Assembly (NCBI GenBank): GCA_963811885.1
Contig: CAWETB010000014.1
Location: 306,310 to 370,309 of the forward strand
From: Gaiellasilicea sp963811885
GTDB taxonomy: Bacteria > Actinomycetota > Thermoleophilia > Gaiellales > Gaiellaceae
Direction: 5' to 3'
Length of the DNA: 64,000 nt
Shown: piece by piece, positions 26,901 through 39,475 of the stretch
Numbering within the stretch: the first letter of the stretch is position 1
How the letters are laid out: each line of letters opens with the position of its first letter
The notes under the pieces: model-generated
What the model was told of the DNA's origin: nothing
Databases searched by the model: none
What the model saw: the letters and a program-made list of their open reading frames with translations, nothing else
Made by a program: the position numbers and the translations under genes

Positions 26901-29900
26901 GCCGGCTTCACGCCGAGCGCCGGCAACCGGATCGCGCAGCCGACGCACGCCCGGCTACGTCGATACGACCGCGCCCGGCAGCTACTTCTACAAGGTCACC
27001 GCCGAGGACGCGGCCGGCAACATCGGCGCCGCCTCGAACGAGGCCGCGCGCGACGGTGCGCGCCGACACGACCGCGCCGAGCGCACCGGGCGGGCTTGCC
27101 GGCACGGTCGCCGGCAGCACCGTCAACCTCAGCTGGACCGCCTCGCACCGACGACGTCGGCGTCACTCCGCTACAACGTCCACCGCGGCACCAGCGCCGG
27201 CTTCACGCCCAGCGCCGCGAACCGGATCGCGCAGCCGACCGGGCCCAGCTACGCCGACACCGGCCTCGCGACCGGCAGCTACTTCTACAAGGTCACCGCC
27301 GAGGACGCCGCCGGCAACATCAGCGCCGCCTCGAACGAGGCCAGCCGCCACCGTCGCCGACGCCACCCCGCCCAGCAGCCCCGGCACGCTCGCCGCCACC
27401 GTCGCCGGCAGCACGGTCAACCTCAGCCTGGGGCGCCGCCACCGACAACGTCGGCGTCAGCCGCTACAACCTCCACCGCGGCACCACGAGCGGCTTCACC
27501 CCCAGCGCCGCCAACCGGATCGCGCAACCGACCGGGCTCAGCTACGCCGACACCGGCCTCGCCCCCGGCAGCTACTTCTACAAGCTGACCGCCGAAGACG
27601 CCGCCGGCAACATCGGCCCCGTCTCCAACACCGCCAGCGCGACCGTCGCCGACACCAGCCCGCCCAGCACCCCCACGACCTCGCCGCCACCGGCGGCGCC
27701 GGCCAGGCCAGCCTCACCTGGACCGCCGCCACCGACAACGTCGCCGTCACCCGCTACAACCTCCACCGCGCGACCACGCACCGGCTTCACCCCCAGCACC
27801 GCCAACCGCATCGCGCAACCCACCGCCACCAGCTACACCGACACCGGCCTCGCCGCCGGCACCTACTACTACAAGCTCACCGCCGAGGACGCCGCCGGCA
27901 ACATCAGCCCCGCCTGCAACGAAGCGACCGCCACCGTCAGCGCCCCGCCCGTCACCGGCCTCGTCGCCGCCTACGGCTTCGACACCGGCACCGGCACCAC
28001 CATCACCGACCAATCCGGCACCGGCAACAACGGCACCCTCACCAACGCCACCTGGGCCGGCACCGGCCGGCAAGTACGGCAACGCGCTCACCTTCAACGG
28101 CACCAACGCCACCGTCACCATCCCCGACACCAACTCGCCTCGACCTCACCACCGGCATGACCCTCGAAGCCTGGGTCCGACCCACCGCCCTCGGCAACGA
28201 GCTAGCGCACCGTCGATCATGAAGGAGCAGCACCGGCAGCATGTCGTACGGCGCTCTACGCCAACGGCGCCGGCACCGACCACGGCGCCGATCGGCGAGG
28301 TCTACATCAGCGGCTACCGCGACGCGGTCGGCACGGCGCAGCTGCCGCTGAACACGTGGACGCATCTCGCGGCGACCTACAACGGCAGCGTGCTCGCGCT
28401 CTACGTCAACGGCGTCCAGGCCGGCCAGCTCGCTCATCGCCGGCTCGCTCGTCGACGTCGACCGGCCCGCTGCAGCATCGGCGGCAACACCGATCTGGGG
28501 CGAGTGGTTCCAGGGCGACATCGACGAGGTCCGCATCTACAACCGCGCCCTCACCGCCACCGAGATCCAGGCCGACATGAACACCTCGATCACGAACCCG
28601 GACTCGACTGCCGCCGATCGGCGCCGGGCGCGCTTGTCGGCTGTCGGGCGGGCTTGAGCTCGGCGTCGTTGTCGTGGGGTGCGGCGACCGACAACGTCGG
28701 CGTCGTGCGCTACAACGTGCACCGGGGTACGAGCGCCGGCTTCACGCCGTCGGCTGGCGAACCGGATCGCGCAGCCGACCGGGCGCGAGCTACACCGACA
28801 CCGGTCTGCCGCGGGCGCCTACTACTACCGGGTCGCGGCCGAGGACGCGGCCGGCAATGTCGGGCCGTTCTCGAACGAGGCGTCGGCGACGGTCGGCGAC
28901 ACGCACGCGCCGTCGGCGCCGGGGACGCTGTCTGCGGTCGGGTGCGATCGGGAGGGCGACGCTCTCGTGGGCGGCGGCGACCGACAACGTCGGTGTGGTG
29001 CGCTACAACGTCCACCGCGGCACGCAGCGCCGGGTTCACGCCCGGCGCCGGCCAACCGGATCGCGCAGCCGACCAGCGCCCGGCTACGTCGACACGACCG
29101 CTCCCGGCAGCTACTTCTACAAGGTCACCGCCGAGGACGCGGCCGGCAACATCGGCGCCGCCTCGCAACGAGGCGAGCGCGACCGTGCATCGCCGACACG
29201 ACCGCGCCGAGCGCACCGACCGGGCTCGCCGCGACCGGTCGTCGGCAGCACCGTCAACCTCAGCTGGACCGGCTCGCACCGACGACGTCGCCGTCACCCG
29301 CTACAACGTCCACCGCGGCACCACCGCCGGCTTCACGCCCAGCGCCGCGCAACCGGATCGCGCAGCCGACCGGGCACGAGCTACGCCGACACCGGCCTCG
29401 CGACCGGCAGCTACTTCTACAAGGTCACCGCCGAGGACGCCGCCGGCAACATCAGCGCCGCCTCGAACGAGGCCAGCGCCACCGTCGCCGACGCGACCGC
29501 GCCCAGCGCACCCGGCACGCTCACCGCCACCGCCGCCGGCAGCACGATCAACCTCAGCCTGGGGCGCCGCGACCGACAACGTCGCCGTCAGCCGCTACAA
29601 CCTCCACCGCGGCACCACGAGCGGCTTCACCCCCAGCACCGCCAACCGGATCGCGCAACCGACCGGGCTCAGCTACGCCGACACCGGCCTCGCCCCCGGC
29701 ACCTACTTCTACAAGCTCACCGCCGAGGACGCCGCCGGCAACATCGGCCCCGTCTCAGCAACACCGCCACCGCCACCGTCGCCGACACCAGCCCACCCAG
29801 CACCCCCACGCCTCACCGCCACCGGCGGCGCCGGCCAGACCAGCTCTCAGCTGGACCGCCGCCACCGACAACGTCGCCGTCACCCGCTACAACCTCCACC

Positions 29901-32900
29901 GCTCGCACCAGCAGCGGCTTCACCCCCAGCACCGCCAACCGGATCGCGCAACCCACCGGCACCAGCTACACCGACACCGGCCTCGCCGCCGGCACCTACT
30001 ACTACAAGCTCACCGCCGAAGACGCCGCCGGCAACATCAGCGCCGCCTCAGCAACCAGGCGCACCGCCACCGTCACCGCACCCCCCGTCACCGGCCTCGT
30101 CGCCGCCTACGGCTTCGACGCCGGCACCGGCACCACGATCACCGACCAATCCGGCACCGGCAACAACGGCACGCTCACCAACACCACCTGGGCCGGCACC
30201 AGCACGGCAAATTCGGCAACGCCCTCACCTTCAACGGCACCAACGCCACCGTCACCATCCCCGACACCAACCGCCTCGACCTCACCACCGGCATGACCCT
30301 CGAAGCCTGGGTCAGGCCGACCAGCGCTCGGAACGAGCTGGCGCACGGCGATCCTGAAGGAGCGCACCGGGCACCTGACGCTACGCGCTCTACGCCAACG
30401 GCGGCGACACCGGGACGACGGTGCCGACCGGCGAGATCGTCAGCGGCGGCTACCGCGATCGCCGGGCGACGCGCCCACGCTGGCGCTCAACACGTGGACG
30501 CACCTCGCGGCCACCTACGACGGCACCACGCTGCGGCTCTTCGTCAACGGCGTCGCAGGCCGGCCAGCTCGCGCATCAGCGGCGCGATCACCACCTCGAC
30601 CGGCGCGCTGAAGATCGGCGGCAACGCGATCTGGGGCGAGTGGTTCCAGGGCGACGATCGACGAGGTCCGCATCTACAACCGCGCCCTGCACCGCCACCG
30701 AGATCCAGGCCGACATGAACACGTCGATCAGCGCGCCGGACACGACGCCGCCGAGCGCGCCCGGGAACGCTCACCGCGACCGGCGGCCTCGGCCAGATCG
30801 CGCTCGGCCTGGGGCGCGGCGACCGACAACGTCGGGCGTCGCCCGCTACAACGTCCACCGCGGCACGAGCGCCGGCTTCACGCCCTCCGCCGGCAACCGG
30901 ATCGCGCAGCCGACCGGCACGAGCTACACCGACACCGGCCTCGCCGCCGGCACCTACTACTACAAGGTCACCGCCGAGGACGTCGCCGGCAACGTCGGCC
31001 CGGCCGGGAACGAGGCGAGCGCCGCCGCCGCCGCCGACACGACGCCGCCGACCGTCGCGATCACGGCGCCTGCGCCGGGCGCCACGGTCTCCGGCTCCGT
31101 GCTCGGTCACTGCGACCGCGTCCGACAACGGCACCGTCGCCGGCGTGCAGTTCAAGCTCGACGGCGCCAACCTCGGCGCCGAGGACACGACGCGCGCCGT
31201 ACTCGATCGCCTGGGACACGTTCTCGGCAGCGCAACGGCGCCGCACACGCTGTCGCGCGGTCGCACGCGACGCCGCCGGCAACACGACGACGTCGCGCCG
31301 AGCGTCGTCGTGACCGTCTCGAACACCGCGCCGCGTCGGCCTCGTCGGCGCCTGGGCGTTCGACGAGGGCAGCGGCACGACGACGGCCGACCAGTCCGGG
31401 CACGGGCAACACCGGCACGCTCGCCAACGCGACCTGGGTGACCGACGGGCAAGTTCAACAGCGCGCTCTCCTTCAACGGCACGAACGCCTGGGTCGCGTC
31501 GCCCGACTCGGCGACGCTCGACCTGACGACCGGGATGACGCTCGAGGCCTGGGTGCGGCCGGCCGTCGCGGGCGGCTGGCGGACGGTGGTCGCTCAAGGA
31601 GCAGGCCGGCGGACCTCGCCTACGGCCTGTACTCGAACACGAACGGCAGCTTCCCCGGCAGCGAGGTGTCGATCGGCGGGCACCTCGCAGCGACGCTCAA
31701 CGGCACCGTCGCGCTGCCCGTCGGGCAGCTGGAGCCACGTCGCGGCCACCTACGACGGCGCAGCTGCTGCGCCTCTTCGTCAACGGCGACGCAGGTCGGC
31801 GCAGCTCGCGGTCGCCGGCTCGATCGCGACGCTCGACCGGCCGCTGCAGCATCGGCGGCAACGGCGTCTGGGGCGAGTGGTTCAACGGCACGATCGACGA
31901 GGTTCGCGTCTACAACCGCGCGCTCAGCGCCGCGCGAGATCCAGAACGACATGGTCCGCAGCATCACGCCGGACACGATCGCGCCGACGATCACCGCGCG
32001 GACGCCGGCGCCCGGCGCCGCGGGCATCAACGCCGGCACCTCGGCCGACCGTGACGTTCAACGAGCTGATGGACGCCGGCATCGATCACCGCCTCGAGCT
32101 TCCAGCTGAGGGACGCGGCCAACGCCGTCGTCCCGGCGACCGTCGACGTACGACGCCGCGACGCAGCACGGCGACGCTGACGCCGCAGAACGCGCTCACG
32201 TACGGCGCGACCTACACCGTCACGGTCAAGGGCGGCGCCGGCGGCGTCACGCGACCTCGCCGGCAACCCGCTCGCGGCCGACTCGACGCTGGTCGTTCAC
32301 GATCGAGGCGTCGCCGCCGCCGATCCTCGTCGTCGGCTCGACCGGCGAACGCGTTCGGCGTCGTACCTCGGCGAGATCCTGCGCAACGAGGGCCTGAACG
32401 CGTTCACGACGATCGACGTCGCGTTCGTCTCGCCCGCACTGCTCGCGCAGTTCGACGTCGTCGTCCTCGGCGACACGCCGCTGAGCGCCGGCCCAGGTGA
32501 CGACGCTGACGGGCTGGGTCAACGGCGGCGGCAACCTGATCGCGATGCGCCCCGACAAGCAGCTCGCCGGCCTGCTCGGACTGACCGACGCGGGCACGAC
32601 GCTCGCGAACGCGTATCTGCAGGTCGACACCGGCACGGCGGCCGGGCGCCGGCATCGTCGGCAGCACGATCCAGTTCCACGGCACCGCCGACCGCTACAC
32701 GCTGAACGGCGCGACGTCGGTCGCGACGCTCTACTCGAACGCGACGACCGCGACGACGAACCCGGCCGTGACGCTGCGCTCGGTCGGCGTCGAGCGGCGG
32801 CCAGGCAGCGGCGTTCACCTACGACCTCGCGCGCTCGGTCGTCTACACGCGCCAGGGGAACCCGGCCTGGGCGGGCCAGGAGCGCGACGGCGTCGTCGGG

Positions 32901-34095
32901 CATCCGCCCCGACGACCTGTTCTACGGCGCGCAGGCCGGCGACGTGCAGCCCGACTGGATCGACACGAACAAGATCGCGATTCCGCAGGCCGACGAGCAG
33001 CAGCGGCTGCTGGTGAACCTGATCACGGTCGATGGAGCGCGACAAGCTGCCGCTGCCGCGCTTCTGGTACCTCCCGCGCGGCGAGAAGGCGGTCGTCGTG
33101 ATGAGCGGCGACGACCACTCGCCGACCAGGCCCCGGCGGCACCGCGAGCCACTTCGACCGCTACAAGGCGCTGAGCCCGGCCGGCTGCTCGGTCGCCAAC
33201 TGGGACTGCGTCCGCTCGACGTCGTACATCTATCCCGAACGCGACGCTGACGAATGCGCAGGCCGCCGCGTACAACGCGGAGGGCTTCGAGGTCGGGGTG
33301 CATCCCGCTCGTCGCCGTCGTGCCCGACGACGCCGATCACGCAGGCAGAGCTCGGCGCGCTACTACGACACGCAGCTGCGCCTCGTTCCAGGCGAAGTAC
33401 ACGAGCGTCCCGCGCCCAGGTCTCGAGCCGGACCCACTGCGTCTACTGGCCCGACTGGGCCTCGAACGCGAAGGTCGAGCTCGCCCGCGGGATCCGGCAT
33501 GGACGCGCAACTACTACCACTACCCAGGCCCGTGGATCGGCGCGAAGCCCGGCTTCATGAACGGCGGCGGCTTCCCGATGCGCTTCGCCGACCTCGACGG
33601 GACGCCGATCGACGTCTACCAGGCAGAACACGAACATGACCGACGAGTCGACCACGAACTATCCAGACGACGATCGACGCGCTGCTCGACAACGCGATCG
33701 GCGCCGCTCGGCTACTACGGCGTCTTCGGCGCGAACATGCACACCGACGACGACGGCGCCGCACCCGGGCGCCGAGGCGATCGTCGCCTCCGCGCAGGCC
33801 CGCAGCGTGCCGGTGATCTCGTACAAGCAGCTGCTCGACTGGGTCGACGGCCGCAACAGCTCGACGATCCGCGGCCTCAGCTGGAGCGCAGGCACGCTCA
33901 CCTTCGTCGACGACCGTCGGCGCGGGCGCGAACGGCCTGCAGACGATGCTCCCGATCCAGGGCCCGACCGGGACGCTGACCGCGATCACGCGCGCGCGGC
34001 TCGCCCGTCGCGCTACACGGTGCAGACGATCAAGGGCGTCCAGTACGCGTTGTTCACCGCCGCGACGGCGACGTATCGTGGCGACTTACTCCTAG
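23978..34095 (+). CDS. giant secreted protein: copper-radical oxidase + Ig + LamG/FN3 repeats + deacetylase-like C-terminus (many frameshifts)
   Basis: About 3,300 residues once frame breaks are ignored. ATG 23978 leads to a signal peptide. Domain order by position: galactose-oxidase-like kelch domain 24.1-25.2 kb and its early-set domain 25.2-25.5; Ig-like 25.5-25.8; LamG 25.85-26.45; five FN3 26.49-27.94; LamG 27.95-28.6; five FN3 28.6-30.08; LamG 30.09-30.73; FN3 30.75-31.04; Ig-like 31.05-31.32; LamG 31.33-31.97; Big_5-like 31.97-32.3; GATase-like 32.3-32.9; polysaccharide-deacetylase-like 33.03-34.09. Copper-site residues expected for the oxidase are visible: Cys in NLFCSG, Tyr in RWYPTA, Tyr-His in QYHSTA, His in VTHAFDM. 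Single-base breaks occur every few tens to hundreds of bases, yet the encoded sequence stays conserved. Confidence 0.75.
26460..28590 (+). repeat. tandem 2.1-kb unit A (five FN3 + LamG)
   Basis: First copy of a directly repeated block inside the giant gene. It starts at the linker following a LamG domain (ACGAATCCGGATGCG), contains five FN3 modules, each with the signature YNVHRGTSAGFTPS and RIAQPTG, and ends after a LamG domain at GAGATCCAGGCCGACATGAA. The next 2.14 kb repeats the same order with closely similar DNA. Confidence 0.8.
28591..30735 (+). repeat. tandem 2.1-kb unit B (five FN3 + LamG)
   Basis: Second copy of the block at 26460-28590. Matching landmarks are GGTTGAGCTCGGCGTCGTTG (26523) against GGCTTGAGCTCGGCGTCGTT (28650), and GAGATCCAGGCCGACATGAA at both ends (28561 and about 30700). 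The modules keep the same order, and within each unit the FN3 modules change from G-rich to C-rich codon choice in the same way, which supports duplication of the whole unit. Confidence 0.8.
31335..34095 (+). repeat. paralogous C-terminal block, copy 1 (partner 36735-39445)
   Basis: LamG, Big_5-like, GATase-like and deacetylase-like domains of the first giant gene are repeated in the second. DNA identity is evident in long runs, for example CGCGATGCGCCCCGACAAGC in both (32550 and 37921) and GGCTTCATGAACGGCGGCGG in both (33552 and 38905). The protein motifs VVVMSGDDHSP, CVYWPDW, NYYHYPG, FMNGGGFPMRFAD and GANMHTD occur in both in the same order. Confidence 0.85.
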
Positions 34096-34238
34096 AGCAG
34101 ACCTCCACCGGTCGGCTAGGAAGACCCTGGCCTCCCGCGCGTTGTCCGCAGCGGACGACGGCGACGGAGAATGAAGCCACTGGGGAGACCGGTGCGGCGC
34201 TCGCATGGCGCATGTGAGTGGGAGCGGGAGCTGAACTG

Positions 34239-37200
34239 ATGCGGTTCGGACTGGCGATAGGTACTGGCGCTGCTCGCCTTGGTCGCTGGCTGCGCCTGCG
34301 CTGGCGGCGCCGCCGCGCCCGGCCTCGTCGCCGCGTATGCGTTCGACGAAGGCTCCGGCACGACCGCGGTCGACGCGTCCGGCAACGGACGCGCCGGCGC
34401 CGTCGTCGGCGCGACGTGGGTGGGCGGCCGCTACGGCGGCGGGCTGTCGTTCGACGGCACCAACGACTACGTCGGCCTTCCGGGCCTCGGCACGTTCTAC
34501 AACACCGCCTTCACGCTCGAGGCCTGGGTGCAGAAGAGCGGCGCCGAAGAACGACGTCGGGATCGTCGGCACCTGGACCGGCAACGGGCCGATGCTCTGG
34601 ATCGACCACATCGCCGGCCGCCACCAGCTCACGCTCGGCGGCAGCCTCTCCACCTATCTCGACTCCGGCGTAAACCCGATCGTCGGCCAGTGGCAGCACC
34701 TCGCGGCCACCTTCGACGGCACGACCGCGCGCTATCTACGTCGACGGCGCCGAGGTGGCATCGCGGGCGGTCTCGGGCAGCGTCGGCAGCTCGAACACGT
34801 GGCGGATCGGCGCCTACGGCAGCGTGCCCGGCGGCTTCTTCGACGGCGTGATCGACGAGCTCCGCGTCTACGACCGCGCGCTCGGCGCCGCGGAGATCCA
34901 GGCCGACCGCGACCAGCCGCTCGGGATCGCCGACCCGGGCGCGCCGACGGCGCCCGGGAACCTCACCGTCACGCGGAAACACCCAGACCGTCGGTGTCGC
35001 TCGGCTGGACCGCCTCGACGGACGACAGCGGGCGTCGCCGGCTACACCATCTATCTCGGACGGCGCCGTCGCCGGGACGACGACGGCGACCGTCGTTCAC
35101 GGTCACCGGCCTCGCCTGCTCGACGAGCCACCAGCTCGAGGTGGAGGCCTTCGACGCGTCGGGGAACACGTCGCCGCGGGCGACCGCCAGCGGAGCGACG
35201 ACTGCCGTGCGACTCGACGCAGGGCCTCGTCGCCGGCGTACGCGTTCGAGGAGGGATCGGGCGCGATCGCCAACGACGCGTCCGGCAACGGTCGCAACGG
35301 GACGATCGCCGGGGCGAGCTGGGCTGCCGGCCGCAACGGCGGCGGGCTCTCGTTCGACGGCGTCGACGACAACGTCGCCGCTCGGCGCACTCGGCACCTT
35401 CTACAACACTGCCTTCACGCTCGAGGCGTGGGTGCAGAAGGCAGGCGCCAAGAAGGACGTCGGCATCGTCGGCACCTGGTCCGGCAGCGGCCCGATGCTC
35501 TGGGTCGACCATCTGGCCGGCCACAACTACGCTCACGCTCGGCAGCAGCCTCTCCTCGTATCTCGACTCGGGCCAGAGCCCGGTCGACCGGGCAGTGGCA
35601 GCACGTCGCGGCCACCTTCGACGGCACCGCCGCCCGCTACTACGTCGACGGGGCTCGAGGTGGCCGCGCGCGCGACGTCCGGCAGCGTCGGCAGCTCGAA
35701 CACGTGGCGGATCGGTGCCTACGGCGGCACGCCCGGCGGCTTCTTCGACGGCGTGGTCGACGACGTCCGCATCTACAACCGCGCACTCAGCGCGGGCGAG
35801 ATCCAGTTCGACCGCGACCACGGCGTCGCCCGCCGGCCACGCCTCCGGACACGACTCCGCCGTCGCAGCCAGGGACGCTGACGGCGACCCCGGCGGCGGC
35901 CAGGGCGTCGCTGTCCTGGGGTGCGGCGACCGACAACGTCGGCGTCACCGCTACAACGTCCACCGCTCGACGACCTCCGGCTTCACGCCCGGCCGCGAGC
36001 AACCGGATCGCACAGCCGACGGGGACGAGCTACACCGACACGGGTCTCGCGCCGGCATCTACTACTACAAGGTGCTCGCCGCCGACGCGGCCGGCAACGT
36101 CGGCCCGGCTTCGAACGAAGCGGTCGCGAGCGTCTCCGACACGACGGCGCCGAGCGCTCCCGGAACGCTGGCTGCGAGCGGCGGGATCGGCCAGGCCATC
36201 GCTGTCCTGGGGCGCCGCGACCGACAACGTCGGCGTCGCTCGCTACAACGTCCATCGCTCGACGACGCTCGGCTTCACCCCGTCTGCGGCGAACCGGATC
36301 GCGCAGCCGACCGGCCTCGGCTACACCGACACCGGGTCTCGCGGCCGGCACCTACTACTACAAGGTCCTCGCCGAGGACCTGCGCCGGCAACATCGGGCC
36401 GGCGTCCAACCAGGCGGGCGCCGTCGGTGACGGCCGACACGACGCAGCCGAACGTCTCGATCACCGCTCCGGCGGCAGGCGCAACCGTCTCCGGCGTCAC
36501 GACCGTCACCGCGACCGCGACCGACAACGTCGCCGTCGCCGGCGTGCAGTTCCGGGTCGACGGCGTCAACGTCGGCGCCGAGGACCTGACCGCGCCGTAC
36601 GAGCTCGCGTGGGACACGCGCGCGCGAGCTGAACGGCTCGCACACGCTGACCGCGGTCGCGCGCGACGCGAGCGGCAACACGCGCACGTCCAGCCTCGGT
36701 GACGGTCACCGTCACGAACACGGGCGTCTCGACCGACGGGCCTGCGCGTCGCCTACGCCCTCGACGAGACCTCCGGGACGCTCGCCGCGGACTCGTCCGG
36801 CAACAACCTCACCGGCACGCGCGTCGGGCACGACGTGGACCGCGCGGCCGGTTCGGCGGCGCCGCCTCGTTCGACGGCGTCAGCGACCGGATCGACCTGC
36901 CGGCCCTCGGCACCTTCTACACGTCCGGCTTCACGCTACGAGGCGTGGGTGCGGAAGCAGACGTCGCAAGAAGGACGTCGCGGTGCTCGGCTCGTGGACC
37001 GGGAACGGGCCGATGATCTGGGTCGACCACATCGCCGGCCGCTACTACCTCACGCTCGGCGGCAGCATGGCGCACGTACCTCGACTCCGGGCCGCACGCC
37101 GACCATCGGCCAGTGGGAGCACGTCGCGGCGACCTACGACGGCAGCGACCGCGCGCTTCTACGTCGGCGGCGTCCAGGTGGCGAGCAGCGCGTTCTCCGG

Positions 37201-39445
37201 CAGCGTCGGCAACTCGAACACCTGGCGGCTCGGCGCCTACGGCGCGCACCCCGACGCGGCTTCTTCGACGGGCTCGATCGACAACGTTCGCGTCTACGAC
37301 CGCGCGCTGCAGCCCCGCCGAGATCCAGACGGACATGGCGTCGCGGATCCAGCCCGAGTCGATCCCGCCGACCGTGACCGCGAAGACACCGGCCGCCGGC
37401 TCCGCCGGAGTCAACGCCGGCACCTCGGCCACGGCGACGTTCAGCGAGCCGATGAAGTCGAGCACGATCACGTCGACGACGTTCCAGCTCAAGGACGCGT
37501 CGCAACGCCGTCGTCCCGGCGACCGTCAGCTACAACGCGACGACGCTGACGGCGACGCTGACGCCGCAGAGCGCGCTCGCGTACGGGGCGACGTACACGG
37601 CGCACCGTCAAGGGCGGCGCGGGCGGCGTGACCGACATCGCCGGCAACGCACTCGCCGCCGAGCGTGAGCTGGTCGTTCACGATCGAGGCGTCGCCGCCG
37701 CAGATGCTCGTCGTCGACGTCGAGCGCGCGGCCGTTCGGCCTCTACGTCGGCGAGATCCTCCGCGCCGAGGGCCTGAACGCGTTCACGACGATCGACGTC
37801 GCCTTCCTCTCGCCGGCGCTCCTGAGCGGCTTCGACGTCGTCGTGCTCGGCGAGGCCGCCGCTGAGCGCGGCGCAGGTGACGACGCTGACCGGCTGGGTC
37901 AACGGCGGCGGCAACCTGATCGCGATGCGCCCCGACAAGCAGCTCGCCGGGCCTGCTCGGGCTCACGGCGGCGAGCGGCACGCGCTCGAACGCGTACCTC
38001 AAGGTCGATGCGAGCGTGCCGCCCGGAGCGCGGGATCGTCGGCAGCACGATGCAGTACCACGGGACGGCCGACAACTACACGCTCAACGGCGCAACGGCG
38101 GTCGCGACGCTCTACTCGACCACGACGACGGCGACGACGAACCCCGCGGTGACGCTGCGCTCGGTCGGGATCGAACGGCGGCCAGGCGGCCGCGTTCACC
38201 TACGACCTCGCCCGGTCGGTCGTCTACACCCGCCAGGGCAACCCGTCCTGGGCCGGGCAGGAGCGTGACGGGGTGGCGGGCATCCGCCCGGACGACATGT
38301 TCTATTCGACGTGGCTGAACACGGCGCAAGATCGCGATCCCGCAGGCCGACGAGCAGCAGCGGCTGCTCGCGAACCTGATCACGCTGATGGACGCCGACC
38401 AGATGCCGCTGCCGCGCTTCTGGTACCTGCCGCGCGGCGAGAAGGCGGTCGTCGTGATGAGCGGCGACGACCACTCGCCCGGCAACGCTCCGGGCGGGAC
38501 CGCGTTCGCGTTCGACCGCTTCAAGGCGCTGAGCCCGGCCGGCTGCAGCGTCGCCGACGTGGGAGTGCGTCCGCTCGACCTCGTACGTCTACCCGAACAG
38601 CGCGCTCACGAATGCGCAGGCGGCCGCCTACGTCGCGGACGGCTTCGAGGTCGGGCTCCACCCGCGTCGTCGACTCCTGCCCGACCGCTGCGATCTCCGC
38701 AGCCAGCTCTCCGCGGTACTTCGACACGCAGCTCGGCGCGTTGGCAGGCCCGGTACACGAGCATCCCGGCACCGGCACGAGCCGCACCCACTGCGTCTAC
38801 TGGCCCGACTGGTCGTCGAACGCCACGGTCGAGCTCGCGCACGGAATCCGGATGGACGCGAACTACTACCACTACCCCGGCGCGCTGGATCGGCGCGAAG
38901 CCCGGCTTCATGAACGGCGGCGGCTTCCCGATGCGCTTCGCCGACACTCGACGGGACGCCGATCGACGTCTGGCAGCAGAACACGAACATGACCGACGAG
39001 TCGACGACGGCGTATCAGCCGCACATCGACACGCTGCTCGACAACGCCCTCGGGCGCGAACGGCTACTACGGAGCGTTCGGCGCGAACATGCACACCGAC
39101 AACCCGTCGCAACACCCGGGCGCGGAGACCATCGTCGCGGCCGCACAGGCGCGCGGCGTGCCGGTGATCTCGTACAAGCAGATGCTCGACTGGGTCGACG
39201 GTCGCGACGATTCGACGATCCGCGGTCTCAACTGGGATGCGGGCAAGTTGACCTTCGACGTGGCCGCTGCCGCGGGCGCAAACGGCCTGCAGACGATCCT
39301 GCCGGCCACGGGCCGTCCGGCACGCTGACCGGCATCACGCGCGGCGGCAGCCCGGTCCCCTACACCGTCGAGACGATCAAGGGCATTCTCTACGCCCGGT
39401 TCGGTTCCAGCGACCGGGGTGTACGAGGCGACGTACGCGAGCTAG
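34239..39445 (+). CDS. large secreted LamG/FN3/Ig protein with deacetylase-like C-terminus (many frameshifts)
   Basis: About 1,700 residues after allowing for breaks. ATG 34239, preceded by GGAGCGGGAG, starts a lipoprotein-like or Sec signal (MRFGLAIV, then LALVAGCACAGG in the next frame). Order: LamG 34.31-34.91 (AYAFDEGSGTTAVDASGNGR), FN3 34.95-35.21, LamG 35.22-35.82, two FN3 35.86-36.43, Ig-like 36.43-36.72, LamG 36.74-37.34, Big_5-like 37.36-37.69, GATase-like 37.7-38.3 and deacetylase-like 38.4-39.44. The last five domains repeat the end of the preceding gene. It has no oxidase domain. The end reads YEATYAS and stops at 39443-39445. A GGCTAG half-site lies in the 143-bp gap before it. 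Confidence 0.75.
36735..39445 (+). repeat. paralogous C-terminal block, copy 2 (partner 31335-34095)
   Basis: Second copy of the LamG/Big_5-like/GATase-like/deacetylase-like block, at the end of the second large secreted protein. Divergence is modest and mostly silent or conservative, so it looks like gene duplication followed by loss or gain of the N-terminal oxidase domain. Confidence 0.85.
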
Positions 39446-39475
39446 ATGCTTCCCCAGCGCCGCGAGTGACCTAGG

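Noticed and set aside
26460..30735. CRISPR array
   Set aside because: The repeats are long coding FN3/LamG modules, not short repeats with unique spacers.
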